64,000 nucleotides of DNA. Origin: Georgenia sp. SYP-B2076 (lineage in GTDB: Bacteria > Actinomycetota > Actinomycetes > Actinomycetales > Actinomycetaceae). The notes below the pieces were generated by a model. It was not told the origin of the DNA. It searched no databases and was given only the letters and a program-made list of their open reading frames with translations. Both the position numbers and the translations under genes were made by a program. Position 1 is the first letter of the stretch; each line of letters begins with the position of its first letter. This document shows, piece after piece, positions 54,118 to 63,429 of this stretch. The DNA lies in NCBI RefSeq assembly GCF_003991205.1, contig NZ_RXOZ01000034.1:161008-225007 (forward strand). Reading direction: 5' to 3'.

Positions 54118-54435
54118 GGAGTGCTCCTCAGGTTGTCGTTCGGGCCCACGGCGCGGCCGTCGGCTCGGCTGCCCGGACGCGCCTCACCGACCGACCTCGC
54201 CCGCCAGGCCGCCCGTCGGCCCCGCACCGGCGCTGCCGCCATCCGGACCCGCACCTGCGCTGGCATGGACGAGACCACGCGAACCTCTGTCGCACTATCG
54301 GCCGGATGACGGCCCATTGAAGAGAAACGGCGTGACCCTGGCCGCGAGCCGCCGCTCGCGGGACACTGGAGACACGAGAACCGACGCGCCGCTTCGACAC
54401 GGCGGTGTCGGACGCGCCAAGGGAGGCGAGCTCCG
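54118..54435. other. 318-bp gap
   Basis: Spacer between the divergent chemoreceptor gene and the DUF1918 gene. No gene or clear palindrome was recognised; a GGGAGGCGAG ribosome binding site precedes the DUF1918 ATG. Confidence 0.5.
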
Positions 54436-54648
54436 ATGCAGGCAGTCACCAAGGGCGACAGGGTGGTCGTCCACCCGAAGCAGCTCGGTGGTCACAAGCG
54501 CGAGGGCGAGGTCGTCGAGGCTCGCGGCCCGGGTGGAACGGCGCCGTTCCTCGTGCGGTGGTCCGACACGGCGAGCGAGAGCGTGATCTTCCCCGGGCCC
54601 GGGACGGTCATCGTGCCGGCCCGCGAAGGTGCCGCACCGTCCCAGTAG
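54436..54648 (+). CDS. DUF1918-family small protein
   Basis: 70 residues: VTKGDRVVVHPKQLGGHKREGEVVEARGPGGTAPFLVRWSDT, matching the DUF1918 family, a small SH3-like protein widespread in Actinobacteria. Function unknown; some members are near stress genes, as here. Confidence 0.9.
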   Translation: MQAVTKGDRVVVHPKQLGGHKREGEVVEARGPGGTAPFLVRWSDTASESVIFPGPGTVIVPAREGAAPSQ

Positions 54649-54668
54649 TCACGTCCGGGGCGACCCGC

Positions 54669-54899
54669 TCACTGCTGGCTGACGCCGAGCCGATTGCTCA
54701 GCCGGCAGCGAGCCATCGCCTCGGTGGCCTCCGCCAGCCCGGACCGGACGCCCGCACGTAGCAGCGTCGCCCGGCAGACCATCACCTCCGAGATGACGGC
54801 TCCGGCCGAGTAGCAGCCACGGAACTCCCGGACCAGCCTCTCGGTGGCCTCCAGGCCCGCTTTTCGTTCGGTCACCATGACGATGGCGGTTCGACTCAC
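54669..54899 (-). CDS. Small hypothetical protein, 76 residues
   Basis: GTG 54899 is preceded by AAGGGGGC and opens a 76-residue frame with a compact helical-looking sequence (VTERKAGLEATERLVREFRG; AEATEAMARCRLSNRLG). It contains two central cysteines. No family was recognised. It ends 20 bp from the DUF1918 stop on the opposite strand and is divergent from the stress protein. Coding status is likely but not certain. Confidence 0.6.
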   Translation of the reverse strand: MSRTAIVMVTERKAGLEATERLVREFRGCYSAGAVISEVMVCRATLLRAGVRSGLAEATEAMARCRLSNRLGVSQQ

Positions 54900-55020
54900 G
54901 GTTGCCCCCTTGCTCGCTCGTGCGTCAGGGCAAGCGTCCACCCAAACCCGTCAACATGTGTAGAGAATTGACCCCGGTCTCACGGCGTGAGCGGGGCAGG
55001 GCCCACCAGAGGAGACGACG

Positions 55021-55935
55021 ATGGCCACCGCGACCACCCAGCCGCGCGTCGTCGTCGGCGTGGACGGCTCGGCGCGCGCCGAGCTCGCCGTCGCCTGGGC
55101 CGCCGAGGAGGCGGTCCGGCGCGGGCTACGGCTGCACATCCTTCACGCCTTCCCGCTCGACTTCTCGATGGTCGCCAACGACCTGCTCTCCGCCGCCGAG
55201 GCCCGGGAGATGGGTGAGCGCATCTGCGAGGCCGCCGCGGACCGGGCTCGCACGAGCCATCCCGGGCTGCGCGTCTCCTCGGAGGTGCGCCTCGCGCGTC
55301 CGGCACCCACCCTCGTCGACGCGTCCCGCGACGCGGCCGTATTGGTGGTCGCGGCCCGGGGCCGCGGCGCGGTGAGCGGGAAGCTGCTCGGCTCGGTCTC
55401 CCGCCACGTCGCGGCCAACGCGCACAGCCCCGTCGTCGTGATCCGGCACCCCCAGGCCCGCGGCCCCCTCCCGGTCGTCGTCGGCGTGGACCGGTCCGCC
55501 AGGTCGACGGCGGCCCTGGCGTTCGCTCTGGCCGACGCCTCCCGCCGCGGGGTGCCGCTCCGGGCCGTGCACGCCACGCACGCGGACGTGGCCGCCGGCA
55601 CGCCGGCACCCGACCCCGGGCCGTCTGCGCCCCGGCCGGGGCCACCGGCGCGCGGACGCGGGCCGTCGGCGACGGACCGCCGGGCCCGCCGGGCCGGGAC
55701 GGAGCAGCTCCTCCGCTCGGTGATGGACGTGGCCAGCCGGTTCCCGGCGGTCGAGGTCGACTTCCAGCAGGTCCGCGCCCGTCCGGTCGAGGCCCTGCTG
55801 CGTCAGTCCGGCGAGGCGGGCCTGCTCGTCGTCGGCAGCCGTGGGCTTGCGGGGCTCACCGGCCTCGTCCGCGGCTCGGTGAGCCAGGGCTTGCTGAGCC
55901 GGGCCGAGTGTGCGGTCGCCGTCGTCCGTGGCTAG
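55021..55935 (+). CDS. Tandem universal stress protein (UspA)
   Basis: 304 residues of two Usp domains. Each starts with a V-V-V-G-V-D-x-S strand (residues ~10 and ~155) and ends with an ATP-binding loop: AARGRGAVSGKLLGSVSRHV and GSRGLAGLTGLVRGSVSQGL. The second domain holds a proline/glycine/arginine-rich insert (residues ~195-225) that is probably a disordered loop. Binds ATP and is typically induced by hypoxia or stationary phase. GAGGAGACGACG precedes the ATG. Confidence 0.93.
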   Translation: MATATTQPRVVVGVDGSARAELAVAWAAEEAVRRGLRLHILHAFPLDFSMVANDLLSAAEAREMGERICEAAADRARTSHPGLRVSSEVRLARPAPTLVDASRDAAVLVVAARGRGAVSGKLLGSVSRHVAANAHSPVVVIRHPQARGPLPVVVGVDRSARSTAALAFALADASRRGVPLRAVHATHADVAAGTPAPDPGPSAPRPGPPARGRGPSATDRRARRAGTEQLLRSVMDVASRFPAVEVDFQQVRARPVEALLRQSGEAGLLVVGSRGLAGLTGLVRGSVSQGLLSRAECAVAVVRG

Positions 55936-56471
55936 CGCTGGCGGGTCGGGTAGACGACGAACACGGGGTCGAGCTCCTCGCCGGCCGCGTACTGCTCGTT
56001 GAACACCGCCTGCCCCTCCTCGCTCAGGTACGCCGGGGTCTCGCCCCAGACGTAACCGGCGCCGGAGACCGCGGGGGCGCCGAGCGTGAGTGTCGCGAGC
56101 GGGATGCGCCGGTCTCGGTCGGGCCAGTGCCGGGAGTCGATGACGCTCAGGACACCGGCCCCGCCGTCGAGCGCGATCCACGGGTCGGCGATCATGACGA
56201 AGAGCATGTTGTGGTGCCCCGTCAGCCGGACGTCGCCGCGGAACTTGAGGACGCCGGTCCCGGTCGACGGGTCGTAGGTGGACCCGTCGGCGGGCTCGAA
56301 CGTGAAGAAGCTCCCGTGGGTCAGCGACGCACCGTCGGTCTCGCGGTGGCCGCCGTCGGGCAGGCGCGAGATGTAGCGGATGAAGCTGCGCTTGAGCCCC
56401 CACGTCAGGCCGGGGCCGGGCAGGCTGTCGTCGCCTGCGGGACCGGCGGTGCGTGCGGGGTCGGCGGTCAT
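55932..56471 (-). CDS. HtaA-domain protein without signal peptide
   Basis: 179 residues from ATG 56471. LTWGLKRSFIRYIS opens the domain, followed by a beta-rich part with STYDPSTGTGVLKFRGDVRLTGHHN, the pattern of HtaA (corynebacterial haem-binding surface protein). HtaA proteins are normally secreted or membrane-anchored; no signal peptide or anchor is seen, so this may be a cytoplasmic relative. It overlaps the end of the stress protein gene by 4 bp, tail to tail. Confidence 0.78.
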   Translation of the reverse strand: MTADPARTAGPAGDDSLPGPGLTWGLKRSFIRYISRLPDGGHRETDGASLTHGSFFTFEPADGSTYDPSTGTGVLKFRGDVRLTGHHNMLFVMIADPWIALDGGAGVLSVIDSRHWPDRDRRIPLATLTLGAPAVSGAGYVWGETPAYLSEEGQAVFNEQYAAGEELDPVFVVYPTRQR

Positions 56472-56566
56472 GGCGGGCATCCTTCGTTGGTCGGTGGCAC
56501 AGCGGCGTCGGGGCCAGGGTACGGCGCGGCATGACCGCCCCGGCGTCGCGTCCGGGCGGTACGCCA

Positions 56567-56598
56567 AAGGGCGGCACCTCGCGTGAGGTGCCGCCCTT
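56567..56598 (-). terminator. Terminator of groEL
   Basis: AAGGGCGGCACCTC / GAGGTGCCGCCCTT is a 14-bp perfect stem with a GCGT loop, and the pairing continues outward with one mismatch. It lies about 50 bp after the groEL stop. Confidence 0.88.
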
Positions 56599-56646
56599 CG
56601 GCGTTTTCCGATCAGCCCCGGAGCGTCGCCCCGGGAGCGGCGGGGA

Positions 56647-58290
<1,644 letters not shown>

Positions 58291-58395
58291 CTAGTGGCTG
58301 TTCGAACGGCTGGCGAGCGCCCGCGACGGACGACCAGGGTGGAAGACGGTCATGTCCCGCCCACACCCGGGCCTCACCGGCCAGCCGGTTGGTTT

Positions 58396-58422
58396 CTGTC
58401 ACTCTCAGGTCGAGAGTGCTAA
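58396..58422 (-). promoter_or_regulatory. CIRCE-like element 1
   Basis: On the minus strand, TTAGCACTC-N9-GAGTGACAG; the first arm is perfect, the second matches 6 of 9 positions of the consensus GAGTGCTAA. About 120 bp before the groEL ATG. Confidence 0.75.
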
Positions 58423-58429
58423 CTCGATA

Positions 58430-58456
58430 TTGGCACTCTCACCACCCGAGTGCAAG
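58430..58456 (+). promoter_or_regulatory. CIRCE-like element 2
   Basis: TTGGCACTC-N9-GAGTGCAAG, 8 of 9 and 7 of 9 matches to the consensus arms. Located 8 bp from element 1, giving HrcA two sites. Confidence 0.75.
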
Positions 58457-58543
58457 GTCGGGCGGGGACGTGCGTACCTCACACCGGGTCGCGGCGCCGG
58501 CTCGGGGCCGTCACACCGGGTCGGGGCGCGGCCCCCGGCGCCC

Positions 58544-59374
58544 TCACAACCGTGCGGTGGCCCACACGGCGCCGGTCTGGGTGGTCAGTTCGAGGGTGTC
58601 CACCGCCGAGGTCGGGGCCGGGACGACCCAGGTGGCCCCGCGGTCGTCGGCGAGGACCCACTTCCCCACGCTCTGACGTGTCCCGTCCGCGAGCACGAGC
58701 CAGCACTCGTAGCTCGCCCCCGCCCGGCCCCCGCTGACATCCACGACGAGCACGTCCTCGCCGTCGTACCAGGAACTCGCGACACTGCCGACCGTCGCTC
58801 CGGCGGCCGTGACGACCGGCGTGCCGACCGCGACGGAGGCCGTGGGCGGCGTGTGCTGCTCCCGCCCGAGCAGCACACCGGCCGTCGCGCCGGCGCCGAC
58901 GAGCAGCCCCACCCCGGCGGCGAGGGTGGCGGCGAGGTGGAACCGGCGTGGACGCGCGGCGGCGCCGGTGCGCCGTCGGCCGCGCGGGGCGCCGGCGGCG
59001 GGGCCGGTGCCGGTGCCGGTGCCGGTGCCGGTGCGGAGTCGGCCATGCGCGGCGGTGGCGGGGCCGGGGACGGACCCACGGGCGGTCCGGGCGCCGGCGC
59101 GGAAGGGGCCGGCGCCCGCGTCCGCGTCCGCGTCGGTGGCGGCAGTGGCACCGGTCATCCCCATGGCGGCGAGCACCTTGCTGTCGAAACCCGGCGGCGG
59201 CTCCACGCGCGGCGCCGCGGCCAGGACGTGGTCGACGGCGGAAGAGACGGCCGTGTACTCCTGCCGGCAGCCCTCGCACGTGTCGAGGTGCTGCGCGAGC
59301 GCGCTGCGCCCGGGCTCCGGGACCGCGGCGAGCGCCAGGTCGACGAGCGCGTCCGGCGACGGGTGCTCAGTCAT
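58544..59374 (-). CDS. Anti-sigma factor (RskA-like)
   Basis: 276 residues. N-terminal zinc-binding anti-sigma domain (HLDTCEGCRQEY, H-x3-C-x2-C). One membrane segment near residues 148-170. The extracytoplasmic C-terminal domain VDVSGGRAGASYECWLVLADG matches RskA. A run of glycine/threonine repeats (encoded by 59001-59030) lies in the cytoplasmic linker. Its ATG overlaps the sigma gene stop by 8 bp, so the two are a pair. It would bind and hold the sigma factor until proteolysed. Confidence 0.92.
   Translation of the reverse strand: MTEHPSPDALVDLALAAVPEPGRSALAQHLDTCEGCRQEYTAVSSAVDHVLAAAPRVEPPPGFDSKVLAAMGMTGATAATDADADAGAGPFRAGARTARGSVPGPATAAHGRLRTGTGTGTGTGPAAGAPRGRRRTGAAARPRRFHLAATLAAGVGLLVGAGATAGVLLGREQHTPPTASVAVGTPVVTAAGATVGSVASSWYDGEDVLVVDVSGGRAGASYECWLVLADGTRQSVGKWVLADDRGATWVVPAPTSAVDTLELTTQTGAVWATARL
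59001..59030. repeat. GCCGGT hexanucleotide repeat, five units
   Basis: Five exact tandem GCCGGT units lie in frame in the anti-sigma gene and encode Gly-Thr pairs in the linker. Slippage here would change linker length without breaking the frame. Confidence 0.85.
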
Positions 59375-60176
59375 GGTCCGCCCCCAGCTCGGCGCGCACC
59401 CGCCGCAGCCCGGTCCGGATCCGCGTCTTGGCCGTCCCGAGCGGGATGCCCTCGTGCCTGCTCACCTCGAGGGCGGTGCACCCGCCGATGACGGCCAGCG
59501 CCACGGCACGGGCCTGCTCGGGCGGCAGCTCACGCAGCCGCGCCATGGCGCGGTCGGACTCCAGGTGCTGCAGGGCCATCTCCTCCGGCTCAGCGGGATG
59601 CATCGTCGCGGCCAGCATCTGCTCGAGGGCGTCGTCCGCGGTGGGTGTCGATCGGCGCATCCGCACGGCGTCGATCGCGGCGTTGCGGGTGATCGTCAGG
59701 AGCCACGTCAGGACCGACGCGCGGCGGATGTCGTAGCTTGCGGCCGCGCGCCACGCCCGGACGAAGACCTCCTGGCTGACGTCCTCGGCGAGCGCCGGGT
59801 CCCGCGTCACCGACAGCGCCAGGCCGTAGACCGGCGCCTGGAACCGGCGCACGAACGCGACCGCCGCCTGCTCGTCGTCCAGCGCCAAGCCGTCGACGAG
59901 GGCGGCGTCAGCCGCGCGGTCCGCCCGTGAGAACAGGTGCACGGTCTCAGGTACGTTGGCCCGCGCCGGAGGGATTGCGGGGACGTCCGGCGGTGGGGTG
60001 GCGGCGTCCTGCGGCGGAGGGGTGGCGGCGTCCTGCGGCGGAGGGGCCGCGGTGTCGCGCGCCGGAGCGCATCCGTGGGCGGCGACGGCGGTGCCCGGGT
60101 GCAATCCGGGCACACCGCTGCCGCGTATCACCTCCGACGAACGGACCGGCGGGGGCCGCCCCGGCTTCCACCTCAT
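59367..60176 (-). CDS. ECF sigma factor, SigK/RskA-type
   Basis: About 269 residues from ATG 60176. Region 2 includes DPALAEDVSQEVFVRAWRAAASYD and TWLLTITRNAAIDAVR; region 4 is LRELPPEQARAVALAVIGGCTALEVSRHEGIPLGTAKTRIRTGLRRVR. The first ~80 residues form an unusual proline-rich extension with a twice-repeated PPPQDAAT unit; a later GTG could be the true start. The downstream anti-sigma gene overlaps it. The lipoprotein divergent from it may be part of its regulon. Confidence 0.92.
   Translation of the reverse strand: MRWKPGRPPPVRSSEVIRGSGVPGLHPGTAVAAHGCAPARDTAAPPPQDAATPPPQDAATPPPDVPAIPPARANVPETVHLFSRADRAADAALVDGLALDDEQAAVAFVRRFQAPVYGLALSVTRDPALAEDVSQEVFVRAWRAAASYDIRRASVLTWLLTITRNAAIDAVRMRRSTPTADDALEQMLAATMHPAEPEEMALQHLESDRAMARLRELPPEQARAVALAVIGGCTALEVSRHEGIPLGTAKTRIRTGLRRVRAELGADHD
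59998..60049. repeat. Direct repeat in the sigma gene 5' part
   Basis: GTGGCGGCGTCCTGCGGCGG and the following GAGGGG occur twice in tandem with 27-bp period, encoding the repeated PPPQDAAT units. Confidence 0.75.
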
Positions 60177-60209
60177 CGAGCACCTTTCTCGTGATCCCTT
60201 GGAGGAATC

Positions 60210-60776
60210 ATGCGCGCACATGCCTTGCGGTTCTCGGCGGCGGGGCTGTTCGCCCTCGCCCTGCTCACCGGCTGCGGCGGCGGCAACACCGGCGGCGGCA
60301 CCGGCACGGGGGCCGGTGGGGAGACCGCCACCACCCCGTCGACCACGTCGCCGTCCGCGTCCACGTCCAGCGAGGGGTCCGAGCAGAGCGGCGGGGAGGT
60401 CGTCAAGACGGCCCAGACCGATCTCGGCACGATCCTCGTCGACGAGGACGGCCGCACCCTGTACCTGTACACCAAGGACTCCCCCGGCAAGAGCGTGTGC
60501 GAGGGCGACTGCCTCGTGGCGTGGCCGCCGGTCGGGAAGGCCACCGCGGGCGAGGGCGTCGACGCCTCCATGCTCGGGACGATCACCCGCAGCGACGGCG
60601 CGACCCAGGCCAGCTACGGCGACTGGCCGCTGTACTACTACGCGGCGGACACCAAGGCCGGGGACACCACCGGCCAGGGCGTGGGCGGCGTCTGGTGGGT
60701 CATCGGCACCGACGGCAAGGCCATCGGGATGGGGGCGCCCGCCAGCAGCATGCCGGCCAGCAGCATGTCGTACTGA
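60210..60776 (+). CDS. Secreted lipoprotein with COG4315-type repeat
   Basis: 188 residues. Signal peptide with lipobox LLTGC, then a Gly/Thr/Ser-rich linker, then two repeats of the COG4315 type: LGTILVDEDGRTLYLYTKDSPGKSVCEGDCLVAWPP and a later TQASYGDWPLYYYAADTKAGDTTGQGVGGVWWVI. The family is of unknown function and is often encoded with RskA/ECF pairs, as here, divergent from the sigma gene. Ends in an Ala-Ser-Ser-Met-rich tail. Confidence 0.9.
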   Translation: MRAHALRFSAAGLFALALLTGCGGGNTGGGTGTGAGGETATTPSTTSPSASTSSEGSEQSGGEVVKTAQTDLGTILVDEDGRTLYLYTKDSPGKSVCEGDCLVAWPPVGKATAGEGVDASMLGTITRSDGATQASYGDWPLYYYAADTKAGDTTGQGVGGVWWVIGTDGKAIGMGAPASSMPASSMSY

Positions 60777-60881
60777 GGTCCCGGGCAGCGCGACCGGGCG
60801 GTCGGGCGGCGCCGGCCGCCCCCGCAGGACCCGTCCTCTCCGGGTAGCGACGCCGGGACGCGACCGGGGTAGATTCGGACG

Positions 60882-62366
60882 ATGACCTTAGCCGTCACGC
60901 CGGCGCCGGTCGCCGCGCCCGAGCCGTCGACGCTCCCGCGACCGGCCGCCGACGGGGTCCGCGTGCGCCCCTACGACCGCCGCCGCCGGCGCCGCCGCGC
61001 GCTGACCCTGACAGGAGCGGGGCTGGCTTACCTGGCCCTCGCGGTGTGGTCGGTGCACCTGAAGGCGACGGAGACGACCGAGGCCTATATCCCGCTCTAC
61101 CTCGACGGCGTGGCCCTGCAGGCCGACGGGACCGTCACCGACGTGACCGCCGCGCTGGGCGCGGCCTACCTGCCCGGCTCGCGGGTCCTCGCCGCAGACA
61201 GTGACGACCCGGCCGCGCGCGCCCTCGCCGCCGAGCAGCGCGCCTGGCTGGCCCAGGGCACCGTGCCAGGCGTGGGCACCGCGTACGAGGAGCTCGTGAC
61301 GGGCGCCCTGCTGGACATCCACACCCTCACCGGCGCGACCGTCGACGACGACGGCCGGCTCTCGTCGGCGGCGCCCGGCGCGGCCGTCGCCGGGTGGACG
61401 GACCGGTGGCGGTTCGTGTGGCCCCGGGACAGCTCGTTCGTCGCCGCCGCCCTGGCGCGCACGGGCCACACCGAGGACGCGCTCGCCGTGCTCGGGTACC
61501 TCCAGGACGTCCAGAGCGAGGGCGGCGGCTTCCAGGCGCGGTACCTCCCGGGCGGGGCGGGCGTGCCCGACAGCCGGGGGATCCAGATCGACGGCACCGG
61601 CTGGACGCTCTGGTCCGCCGCCGCCGTGCTGGAAGCCATCGACGACGACGCGCGGCGGCAGGGCGCGTTCGACGAGCTGCGCCCCCTGATCGACCGGTCT
61701 ACCGACCACATCCTCGACCTCACCGACCGCGCGGGACACCTGCCGCCGCCCTCCGCCGACTACTGGGAGGTGGAGGAGGCCGAGCTGACGCTCGGCACTG
61801 TCGCACCGCTGCTCTCCGGGCTCGAGCACGCTGCCGCCATGTACGGCGCCGCGGGCGAGACCGGGCGGTCCACGGCGGCCGCCGCGCGGGCCGAGCAGGT
61901 GCGCGACGCGGTGGAGGAGACCTTCGGCCCGCACGGCTACACGCGTTATGCGGGTGCCGGACCCGCGAACCTCCTGCTGGGATCCAACGGCCGGGACGCC
62001 GCGACCGCGATGCTGCTGCCCCCGTTCACCGCGGAGCCCCTGGACGGGGCGGAGGCAGCCTGGCTCGCCTCCGCCGCCGAGATGGGCCGCCCCGCCGGCG
62101 GCGTCGCGCCCGGCGCGGGGTGGAAGCGGGACGGCATCTCCTGGACCCCGGAGACGACGCTGTACGCGCTGACCGCGGCGGCCAACGGCCACCCCGACCG
62201 GGCCACCGGGTGGCTCGACTGGGTCGCCGCGCACCGCACGGCCTCGGGCGCGATCCCGGAGAAGGTGCTTGCCGGCGGCGCCCCGGCCGCAGTCGCCCCG
62301 CTGACCTGGTCCGGCGCCAACGTCATCCTCGCCGTCGCCGCCCTCGAGGACATCGGGGCCCTGTAG
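60882..62366 (+). CDS. GH15-like glycosidase, single membrane anchor
   Basis: 494 residues. A basic cytoplasmic N-terminus (RRRRRRR), one membrane segment near residues 45-62, and a six-hairpin domain with WRFVWPRDSSF near the start, YWEVEEAELTLGT in the middle and APLTWSGANVILA at the end. These fit glucoamylase-type GH15 proteins; the glutamate in WEVEEAE is a candidate catalytic residue. It would act on the outside of the membrane on a glucan or glycoside. Substrate not known. Confidence 0.8.
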   Translation: MTLAVTPAPVAAPEPSTLPRPAADGVRVRPYDRRRRRRRALTLTGAGLAYLALAVWSVHLKATETTEAYIPLYLDGVALQADGTVTDVTAALGAAYLPGSRVLAADSDDPAARALAAEQRAWLAQGTVPGVGTAYEELVTGALLDIHTLTGATVDDDGRLSSAAPGAAVAGWTDRWRFVWPRDSSFVAAALARTGHTEDALAVLGYLQDVQSEGGGFQARYLPGGAGVPDSRGIQIDGTGWTLWSAAAVLEAIDDDARRQGAFDELRPLIDRSTDHILDLTDRAGHLPPPSADYWEVEEAELTLGTVAPLLSGLEHAAAMYGAAGETGRSTAAAARAEQVRDAVEETFGPHGYTRYAGAGPANLLLGSNGRDAATAMLLPPFTAEPLDGAEAAWLASAAEMGRPAGGVAPGAGWKRDGISWTPETTLYALTAAANGHPDRATGWLDWVAAHRTASGAIPEKVLAGGAPAAVAPLTWSGANVILAVAALEDIGAL

Positions 62367-62432
62367 GCGCGTTGGGCGCCCGGCGCGGGCGTCGTCGGTG
62401 CGGCCGTGCCCGCGCGCGGGCATGATCTCCCC

Positions 62433-63302
62433 ATGACGCCTTCCGACGGCGCCGGGCCGACCCCGGGGCGCGCGGCCGTGCCGTGGTCCCGCTTCGTGGC
62501 GCTCGGCGACTCCCTCACCGAGGGGCTGTGGGACATCGACCCCGCGGCCCCGGACCGTCCGCGCGGCTGGGCCGACCTGCTGGCCGAGCGGCTCGCCGAG
62601 CGCCGGGCGCCGCACCAGGCCGCGCAGGCGCCGTTCGAGTACGCCAACCTGGCCGTGCGCGGGCGGCTGCTGGGCGAGATCGTCGAGGAGCAGGTGCCCG
62701 CCGCGATCGCGCTCGGCCCCGATCTCGTCAGCCTCATCGGCGGCGGCAACGACCTGCTCCGCCCCGGCCGGGACCCGGACGCCCTGGCGGCCCGGCTCGA
62801 GGGCGCCGTCGAGCGCCTGCGGGCCACGGGCGCCGATGTGCTGCTCGCGACCGGCATGGACCCGAGCGACTCCCCCGTCCTGCGGGCCACCCGCCCCCGC
62901 GTCGCGACCTTCAACGCCCACGTGTGGTCCATCGCCCGGCGCCACGGCGCCCACGTGCTCGACGTCTGGGGCATGCGCTCGCTGCGGGACTGGCGCATGT
63001 GGGCCCAGGACCGGATCCACCTGACCACGGCCGGCCACGAGCGGGTCACCCAGGCGGCGCTGGTGGCGCTCGGCCTCGGCGCCGACGACGACGCCTGGGA
63101 CGACCCCCTCGCCGCCCTGCCGCCGGTGGCGCGCGCGGAACGGCTGCGGGGCGACCTCGTGTGGGCGCGCCAGTACGCCTACCCGTGGATGGGGCGACGG
63201 CTGCGGCGGCGCTCCTCTGGGGATGCGCGCAGGCCCAAGCGTCCGGCGCTCGCCCCCGTCCGGCCGGGGTGGGTCACCGTGGCCGGGGAGGGAGATGCCT
63301 GA
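62433..63302 (+). CDS. SGNH/GDSL-family hydrolase
   Basis: 289 residues: FVALGDSLTEG (Block I Ser), then AVRG, the GGGNDLL (Block III Asn) and DRIHLTTAGHERV (Block V Asp-x-x-His). All four SGNH residues are present. Typical lipase or acylhydrolase; here apparently cytoplasmic, no signal peptide. ATG 62433 was chosen since GTG 62406 would add only a low-complexity lead. Confidence 0.92.
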   Translation: MTPSDGAGPTPGRAAVPWSRFVALGDSLTEGLWDIDPAAPDRPRGWADLLAERLAERRAPHQAAQAPFEYANLAVRGRLLGEIVEEQVPAAIALGPDLVSLIGGGNDLLRPGRDPDALAARLEGAVERLRATGADVLLATGMDPSDSPVLRATRPRVATFNAHVWSIARRHGAHVLDVWGMRSLRDWRMWAQDRIHLTTAGHERVTQAALVALGLGADDDAWDDPLAALPPVARAERLRGDLVWARQYAYPWMGRRLRRRSSGDARRPKRPALAPVRPGWVTVAGEGDA

Positions 63303-63413
63303 GCCACGGGCTCGGCGCGGCACGCTGCACAACGACGGCAGTCGTGTGCGTCCCACGGCCGCCAACACGTCCAACTACACCCTTGTGGTCTTTGTCACAG
63401 GCAGGGAGTAGGC

Positions 63414-63429
63414 TCGTACACATGTTCGA
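63414..63429. promoter_or_regulatory. LexA/SOS box over the start of the last gene
   Basis: TCGTACACATGTTCGA has one mismatch to the actinobacterial consensus TCGAAC-N4-GTTCGA and includes the ATG of the 63422 gene, so LexA binding would block both transcription and translation initiation. Confidence 0.65.

Noticed and set aside
60804..60821. Terminator after the lipoprotein gene
   Set aside because: GGGCGGC-GCCG-GCCGCCC pairs, but the stem is only 7 bp in very GC-rich sequence and cannot be told from background.
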